A DNA stretch of 64,000 bases from Talinum fruticosum (Eukaryota > Streptophyta > Magnoliopsida > Caryophyllales > Talinaceae): contig JAITYX010000034.1 of assembly GCA_021018815.1 (NCBI GenBank), forward strand, positions 248,001-312,000. The letters run 5' to 3'. Shown here piece after piece: positions 57,178 to 64,000 of the stretch (position 1 is the stretch's first letter; the number at the start of each line of letters is the position of its first letter). Both the position numbers and the translations under genes were made by a program. Under the pieces are notes generated by a model. It saw only the letters and a list, made by a program, of their open reading frames with translations, was not told the DNA's origin and searched no databases.

Positions 57178-60100
57178 TTTTCCCCTTCAAAATTATCTTT
57201 AACTAAGAACTCTGGCTGTTTTGAACGTGGCAGTAAAGATCATATAGTCAAGGACTCGTCCAAGAAGAAAGAGGGATAGAAAGAAGAAGGCTATGATGGC
57301 CACATGGAGTGATGAAGATTCATTTGAAGAAGATGAAGACTCGGAGTGTCCGATGGCATTATCGGACTCAAAAGCTGAATCCGAGTCGAGCCGAGATCAC
57401 TCGGACACCGAGGAAACGAATCCTGAGGAGGTAATTGAATATTTCCTCAAGTTTTCCAAAGTTGATTTAGCTAAATATATTTATACTTTGGAAGAGAAGT
57501 CCAATTCGATTCCTCTTAATTTAAAGAACAACTTGAGTCTATCACTTCGAGCGCATTTCTTTGAAAAATGAATTAGAAAAGCTGAGACTTACTCTAAGAG
57601 AACTCAAGACTAGTGCTCAAGCTAATGAGACTAAGTCCGAGTCACTCAGAAGAGAAAATGAGCATCCGAAGCAAAAGCTCAATGAGTCTCAAGAACTTGT
57701 TTTGAAGTTTACTTAAGGTCGGAAAAACCTTGACATGCTCTTAGGGTCTCAATGTGTCTCCTTTAGAAAAGAAGGACTTGGTTTAAACAAAGAGGAGGAA
57801 TCTAATTCCTACTCGGTTCTTTTCAAAAATGATTCCAGAGCTGTGAAGTTCAAAAAGGCTGAGCACAGTCCCATTCATAAGAATGAAAAAAGGACTGAGT
57901 CCGGACCGACTTACAGGAGAAAGCCTTCCTTACCAGTTTATAAAAGAAAAGATTTTCAAAAGAAAGGGACACAGACTCGGTTCTCTAAAAGGAAGACTCG
58001 AGAATCATACCAAACCCAAAGTTATTCAAATCTGGGTTCCCAAAAGTCTTCTTCCTTAGAAAAGGACCACAGTAAAGGGAGTTACTTGGGTTCGTTAGAG
58101 GAAGTGAGAAAGGTTAGGTTGTTTCTAACTTGCAGGTAGCCGAGAAAAGGACAAAAGGTCATTGGTACTGGACGGTGGATGCTCACGCCACATGTTAGGA
58201 GATTTAAGACTCTTTTTTGAGTTAGAAGAGTACAAGGGAGGTAAAGTCACATTTGGAGATGATTGAAGTACAATCTACCGAGCATCTCTCAATTGTGTAA
58301 CAAAGGTCAAGAGGTAAGATTCACTCGGACCAACTGCTATATTTCCGATGAAACTGCCAAGGAGACTAAGCTCTCGGGTAAGAGATCGGGTAATACCTAC
58401 ACTATTCCTCTCTCGACTTGAGTCAAAATTTATCTTGTTTAAAAGCATCTCTACATGATAATTCTTGGACATGGCATCATAGACTAGGTCATGTTAGCTT
58501 GCACACCATTAAAAAGCTTGGATCTCATGGTTTAGTCGAGGTTTACCTAACTGTGCATTTAAGAAAGATAAAATTTGTGAAGCAAACACAAAAGGGAAAC
58601 AGGTCGGATGATCTTTTGAATCTCTCAAAACTATTTCCACATCCAAAGTGCTTCAAATGTTGCACATAGACTTATGTGGTGAAATCCTGTCAAGAGTCTC
58701 GGAGGTAAATCATATGTGCTTGTGATTGTCGATGACTACTCATGATTTACCCGGGTTTGTTTTCTTAAGCACAAAAATGAAGCTTTCAAAGAGTTCAGCA
58801 AGCTTTGCAGGAAAATTCAAGTTGAGTCTCGGACTCGGATCAAAAGAATTCGAACCGACCATGGAAGGGAGTTCGATTACTCGGAATTTGCAGAGTTCCG
58901 TGATAAGAATGGTATCTCTCACAACTTCTCAGCACCAAGAACTCCTCAACAAAATGGAGTAGTGGAGAGAAAGAACCGAACTCTTGAAGAAATAGGAAGG
59001 ACAATGATGATTGAACATAATCTACCTTACTATTTCTAGGCTGAGACGGTCAACACAGACAAACTACACACTTGAATAGATGCCTCATCGGACCCATCTC
59101 GAAGAAAACTCCATACGAGCTCTACAAAGGGAAGAAACCCAACATTTCCTACTTCAAACCCTTTGGATGTAAGTGTTATGTTCACAACAATGGTAAGGAT
59201 CACCTGACCAAGTTTGATGCTCGGTCAGATTAAGATATTTTTCTTGGTTATTCATCTCATAGTAAAGCATATCGCATTTTTAATAAAAGAACAAACAAAG
59301 TGGAAGAGAGCAACCATGTTGTTTTTGATGAGATTGATTAGGGAAAATCAAGTGAGTCAACATTCTCGAATCTAAAGCTCGGTCGAGATGATGATTGTAT
59401 CGAAGATGAGCTCGAAAGAGTCAAGGAAAAGTCACTCGGAATGAGGTCACTTAGAACAACCTGACTCGAGAATGGAACTACTCAAGAGCCAACTCAGAAT
59501 GCTGAAAGCCAATAAGAGAAGCAAGCTCAATCGGATCGGACCACCGAAGATCAACCAATTCAACCTACAAATCTGGTGAACCGAGAGAACAGGTAGAGCT
59601 TTCAAATATGCTTTGAGCCACCCACTCGAAAACATCTTGTCCGATATCAACAATGGGGTAAGAACTCGTTCCTCTCTACAAAATCTATGTGCATTCACTG
59701 CATTCATATCGTTAACTCGAACCCGAAATGCACTAGAAGCCCTAAATGAACTTGAATGGGTAGAGGCTATGCAAGAGGAACTTAATCAATTTGAAGGAAA
59801 CCAAGTTTGGACTTTGACTAAACGACCTTCGACCACCCATTCATAGGAACCAAATGGGTTTTCACGAACAAACTGGATGAAGGTGGGTTGGTAGTCGAAA
59901 TAAGGCTAGACTTATGGCTCAAGGTTACAATCAAGAAGAAGGGATTGATTGTGGGGAAACCTTTGCACCAGTGGCTAGGATTGAAGCTATTAGAATCCTA
60001 TTGGCATTTGCATCAAGCATGAATATCAAACTGTATCAAATGGATGTTAAATGTGCTTTTCTTAATGGCTTTATTCAAGAGGATGTCTATGTTGAGCAAC

Positions 60101-61239
60101 CCCTGGATTTGAAAACTCAGAATTTCCAAACAATGTTTACAAGTTGCAAAAGGCACTTTATGGTCTTAAACAAGCTCCCGAGCTTGGTATGAAAGACCGA
60201 GCAATTTCTTGGTTGAAAATGATTTTAGAAGAGGTCAAATTGACAAGAGTCTTTTTAAAAAACGAAGGGGAAAGACTTTCTTATTGCTCGGAGCTATGTT
60301 GATGATATAATATTTGGAGCTACTAATGAAAATCTCTGTCGAGAATTTTACGAGTTAATGAGACAGGAGTTTGAAATGAGCCTAATGAGAGAACTCAATT
60401 TCTTCCTTGATCTACAAATCCAGTAAGACAAAGATGGAATCTATGTCCATCAATCAAAGTATACCAAGGAACCGCTAAAGAAGTACAAACTTCAAGATGC
60501 AAAACATGTAGCAACACCTATAAGCGAGCAACATAAAACTCGACTCGAGACAAAAAGGTAAAGCGAGTAGATTAGAAACTCTATTGAGGTATGATTTGAT
60601 CTCTGCTGTATCTTACTTCCAGTAGGCCAGACATAATTTTTAGTGTATGCCTATGTGCAAGATTTCAAGCTAATCCAAAAGAATCACATCTCACTGAGGT
60701 GAAGAGAATTTTCGAGATATCTTACAGGGACTCGGAATCTAGGTCTATGGTACTCAAGAGACTTAGAACTTACTCCCACTGGATACTCGGATGTTAACTA
60801 TGTTGGATATAAAGTTGATAGAAAGAGCACCTCAGGAGAATGTCGGTTTACGGGTCAATCCCTTATATCTTGGCACTCAAAGAAGCGAGAACTCAGTACC
60901 TCTATCAACTACTCGAAGCTGAGTACATTGCAGCTAGAGCATGTTGTGCTCAGATTTTATGGATCAAGCAACACATGAGAGATCTTGGACTTTCATTCAA
61001 ATCAATTCCAATCAAGTGTGACAATCAAAGTGCAATTAGCATCACCAAGAATCCAGTTAGCACTAAAAAACAAAGCATATTGAGGTCAGGTATCATTTTC
61101 TAAGAGACCGTTCGAGAAATGTGATGTTGAACTTGAATTCATTCCTACCAAACTTCAATTAGCTGATATCTTTAGTAAGCCACTTAGTGAGGATCGGTTT
61201 TGCTTCATTAGGAATGAACTTGGCATGATTAATGCATGA
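57178..61239 (+). pseudogene. gag-pol: Sire-D gag C terminus and pol
   Basis: Resumes the gag split at 46366. Zinc knuckle CFERGSKDHIVKDSSK (57211-57260) has a Cys replaced by Arg. 57293-57571 holds MATWSDEDSFEEDEDSE and FLKFSKVDLAKYIYTLEEKS. 57735-58139 is the basic linker. The protease site reads D-G-G instead of D-S-G (near 58170), and about 85 nt after GDD are missing near 58262. Integrase 58418-58962 (WHHRLGHVSLHTIKKLGSHG, DHGREFDYSEF-like). RT 59613-60400 (SGVRTRSS-like start, [44 protein letters not shown] near 60296-60310). RNase H 60700-61200 includes LLEAEYIAARACCAQILWIK; stop 61237-61239 after FIRNELGMINA. Inactive as read. Confidence 0.8.
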
Positions 61240-61641
61240 TTATGTGTTTTTCCTAAGTGAAATTATTTTGCATGATTATGTGTTAAATGTTTCTTTTACG
61301 TGCTTAAATAACAATTAGTTCAATTGACCCGGTGATACGTAGCTATGAGTTATCGATTCCTTGTAGTTTCGAGTCACTCAGAAACCTTACTGAGTCGGAC
61401 TCGGTTTTTGAAAAAATGGACATCAAACTTCTGAAATCATCTCTAGATTAGTGGAGAATTTCAAAAATTTCTTTTAAAATCTCTCTTTTACTCCCTCTCT
61501 TGCGCGTACCAATCGAGAGAACTAGCCATTGGCGGACATACACTTGGAATTCTAACCGTTGGAGAGTAGAACAGTCATACTGGTCTGAGGCGACCGTTGG
61601 AGAGTTGGATCGGAACGAATACTAAAGGATAATTCTTTCTC

Positions 61642-61649
61642 TATAAATA
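61642..61649 (+). promoter_or_regulatory. Internal TATA box upstream of the Sire-D extra ORF
   Basis: TATAAATA in tctataaatagcatcc, 403 nt after the pol stop and 262 nt before ATG 61911. CCGTTGG motifs at about 61557 and 61592 precede it. A long pyrimidine-rich leader (61678-61700, 61800-61875) follows. Confidence 0.6.
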
Positions 61650-61910
61650 GCATCCTTTTCCTTCATTTCGCTACTTTACTCTCTACTCACTCACTCTCTC
61701 GCATACTACCTCACAAGCAAGTTAAGTGTTTTTAAAGTGCAAATCGTCTCTCTCAAGCAAAGCAACCGACATCTCAAGCAAGTATCGATTGTTCTCGGCT
61801 CTCTCTGCTCTCTTTTTTTTTTTTACTCTCTACTCTCTCTCTTCGAGCTATCCTATCTTCTCTCTCTCTCTCTCAAAGTTCATCTCCTATCTTTTCCAAA
61901 ATCCTCAAAC

Positions 61911-63535
61911 ATGCCGAAAAGAGGTTCTCACCCGGACTTTCTTAGTTCCGCAACCAAGAAGCCCCGTACCAAAAGCCAAGAAGGCCCTTCCAACCCCTCA
62001 AAATCCTTGTCACCCAACACCCGACGTTGGATGACAAATTCTTCCCAACCACAAAATTTTCGTGGTTGAACTATATCAAAACCACAGGGATTTATAATTT
62101 CGTCTGTTTCGGTGAGTTCATCTACCCAGAACTCATTTCGAGTTTTATTCAAACCTTTCTAGCTCCGAAGGTATCCTCACTTCCAGAGTTCAAGACATCG
62201 TTGTTCGAATCAACGTCTCTCTCCTCCACTGCCTTTTCAAAGTCTCATCTCTTTTCCTCAACAGCAACCCTATTCCTTTCAACGAGGTTGTTGATGAATA
62301 CTTTGAAAAATACGCCAAAGAAATCCCCGAGTCACGCAAAAACTTCTCAGTGACTCATATGAAGTCGAAGCCCGTCTTCTGTGTTTTCTCTCGATGAGAA
62401 CCTTCTTCTCTCAGCATTCGAGCAAAGAGAATCCCAACTCGTAAGATTCTCAAAGCTCTCTTTGACATTCTACGAGGATACGAAGTAGACCTCTTTCATA
62501 CTATCATTGAGCGAGATGGCCGCTGTGTTAGCTCGGACAAAGAAATCCACCCGTCTTCCTTTTGGGGCTCTTCTTACTTTTATCATCAAGCAATTCAAAG
62601 TTCCCTTCTCCTCGGATCCTAACGCTCGTTTACGAGGCTGCCATAGTAGTTGACGAGAAAGAACTTCTTCGATATGGATACCAGCGGACCCAACCGGGTG
62701 TGCGGGTCCATAGCTTAGAACCGAGGCAACCTTCTACTCCGCCTCGGACTCGGACTCGGACTCGGTCTCCTCTCTCTTTACCTCCTCCACAGGTGGTGCC
62801 TCTACCTCAGGCCCTCCTTCTCAAGCAACTCTAGCTTTATCTACCACAATGATAGACAAGCTCTCTTTCGTGTCCTCGAAATTAAGGACACCCTCCAGTC
62901 ATTCAAGACTGTCCTTCACTCAATGACCATCAACCAAAAGACGCGCCAGTCTCAAATCCAAGAGCGAGTAAGACGTGCTCCTTAAGATGAACGCGCTGGT
63001 CAAGGAGCAAAAGGAGTTGATTAAGCTCTTCCAAGAAAGGTGCTCTAAAGCGGCTCGGGACCCGGTCGGCTCGGACACATCAAAAGAGTCCTCGAGCCCT
63101 GCCAAGTCTACTTTTAGAGAGGCGGAAGAAGAAGAAGAAGAAGAGGCAGCTCCTTCTAAGGAGGAGGAAGGGGAGAAGGAAGAAGAAGAGAAGGAGGAAG
63201 AAGGAGAAAAAAGGAAGTAGCCCGGGGATAAGGTGCTCCCGCCCTCCAACCAGAACCGATTAGCTCGGACGGTAGTTTGAGTGAGTCGGAAGACCTCGCC
63301 GACAAAGATCGATCGGCAACGAGTCGAGCCTGAGCAAGCACCTCCCTCCATCGAGTTCCAAGAGGATGAACCTCCGGACGACCTCGTTCGGGTCGGCCAC
63401 TCGAAGCCGAGCCCATCCCGGAGATCTCGGTGCTTGCCCAATCCTAGATTTACCACATCTTCTCGCTCATACCAGTGAAGGCGCACTGCCCGTTCATCCA
63501 CTTCGACTCAAACTGCTCCCACTCCACCATCCTAA
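61911..63535 (+). pseudogene. Sirevirus-like 3' extra ORF (Sire-D copy)
   Basis: ATG 61911: MPKRGSHPDFLSSATKKPRT, then KSQEGPSNPSK. The DKFFPTTKFSWLNYIKTTGI and GEFIYPELIS part is open at 62027-62353 in a second frame after a short frameshift. NSNPIPF, ESRKNFS and PFGALL-like segments follow. About 63120-63220 encodes an acidic/Lys-rich run (in 62975-63220: EEEEEEEAAPSKEEEGEKEE..), likely helical or disordered. The C terminus reads TSSRSYQ, a stop, then RRTARSSTSTQ.., with the final stop at 63533-63535. This shows the same YQRRR ending with one nonsense change. The long opposite-strand frame at 62920-63501 is a shadow of this codon-biased region. Confidence 0.65.
63125..63220. repeat. GAA/GAG-rich low-complexity tract in the Sire-D extra ORF
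   Basis: Repeated gaagaagaag, gaggaagg and gagaagg encode Glu/Lys. Equivalent tracts are at about 21186-21312 (TTC/TCC on +, Sire-F), 14040-14110 (Sire-C), 2488-2580 (Sire-A) and 32455-32490 (Sire-B). They vary in length between copies. Confidence 0.8.
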
Positions 63536-64000
63536 ATTTTTTTCTATTTTTAATTATTTTTTGGTCCGGACATACAAATTGTATCTACTTGATACATTCT
63601 TCCTCTTTTTGTTTTTGCTTGAAAGGCAAGGGGAGAATATTTAGAAATTTGTTGTCTTGTTTAAGGGAGTTTCTCTCACCCTTTTTGTGTATATATTTTT
63701 ATGTGAATATTAATGACGTTTCGAGTTCGTACTTACTTTACGAGTTTCAACTTTTTCTTAGTGCATCTTGCTTTGTTTTATGAACTCGATTACATACTTT
63801 TGCTCTAATATCACTTCATTTCTATGCGATATTTCATTCTTAGCTCGACGCAATCTTAGCATAATAGCTCGATAAAATCTATGCCTGAATTACTCTAGTT
63901 ATTTTCTGCCATTCTATCTCTAAACTCCGATATACTCTCCGAGAAAGAATTAAAACTCATGACTGTTTCACTAATAAAGTTTCTATCTAAGTATGGAATG
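63536..64000 (+). other. 3' untranslated part of Sire-D with internal purine tract
   Basis: No gene. It contains aaggcaaggggagaa (63626-63640), the internal purine tract also found at about 380-430 nt before the LTR in Sire-A and Sire-E. It ends with tctaagtatggaatg, which precedes the final purine tract in other copies, so the 3' LTR should start within some 30 bp beyond the window. Confidence 0.7.

Larger units (their letters stand above)
43917..64000 (+). mobile_element. Sire-D: + element running off the window, gag split by Sire-E
   Basis: 5' LTR 43917-45444, PBS 45447-45458, gag 45504-46366, then Sire-E (46367-57172), gag-pol 57178-61239, internal TATA 61642, extra ORF 61911-63535 and 3' untranslated DNA to the window end. 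The last bases (..aagtatggaatg) are the sequence that in other copies lies just before the final purine tract and 3' LTR. All domains are present in order, with frameshifts. Confidence 0.85.

Noticed and set aside
62920..63501. A 193-aa open frame on minus opposite the Sire-D extra ORF
   Set aside because: It is the mirror of the GAA/GAG- and CGG-rich C-terminal half of the extra ORF. It has no motif of its own and is not kept in step across copies.

Overview
The window is plant nuclear DNA made almost entirely of nested, decayed LTR retrotransposons. I see no host gene, rRNA, tRNA or CRISPR array. A flowering plant is indicated by Ty1/copia elements of the Sirevirus (SIRE/Maximus) type (tRNA-iMet-like primer site, RT with YVDDIIFGATNE, LTRs of about 1.4-1.56 kb, extra ORF after pol), by Ty3 elements of the Tat type (two RNase H domains, LTR starting TGTAGACACC, primer site with TGGCGACTCC), by a plant-mobile-domain (PMD) ORF and by a short hAT. 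The species cannot be named. Names used below (Sire-A, -B, -C, -D, -E, -F, -S; Tat-1, Tat-2; hAT-1) are mine.

Layout. 1-208: end of a + Sire LTR. 209-3756: Sire-A (-), 3' LTR plus 3' extra ORF, cut off at the ORF start. 3757-about 7650: Tat-1 (+), pol from the end of protease through RT, RNase H, second RNase H and integrase, followed to 11816 by unclassified DNA and an antisense PMD pseudogene. 11817 to at least 43916: Sire-C (-), the outer element of the right part. It is split by (i) an older + LTR (Sire-S), itself split by Sire-B (+, 17724-34697, target duplication AGTAC), which contains Sire-F (-, 18887-28564); (ii) Tat-2 (-, 35700-43543), which carries hAT-1 (40441-41314, 8-bp target duplication) in its leader; (iii) Sire-D (+, 43917 to the window end), whose gag is split by the complete Sire-E (-, 46367-57172, target duplication AACAC).

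How the parts work together. A Sire element reads LTR - PBS - gag - protease - integrase - RT - RNase H - internal TATA box with pyrimidine-rich leader - extra ORF - internal purine tract - final purine tract - LTR. The extra ORF begins with a short basic N terminus (MPKRG or MLKR, then KKPRTK-like), has a central domain around a YPELV motif, a Glu/Lys-rich stretch and a conserved C-terminal YQRRR motif. In all five copies where the upstream region is present, a TATA box lies 155-262 nt before its ATG, so it may have its own promoter. I found no signal peptide or membrane segment in it, so it does not look like an envelope gene.

All pol genes are frameshifted or carry stops. Many differences between copies fall at CAG/CTG trinucleotides (CTG read as ACG, CAGA read as CGA), including identified frameshifts in the youngest element, Sire-E. 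This suggests that part of the decay may be a base-calling or methylation artefact at CHG sites.
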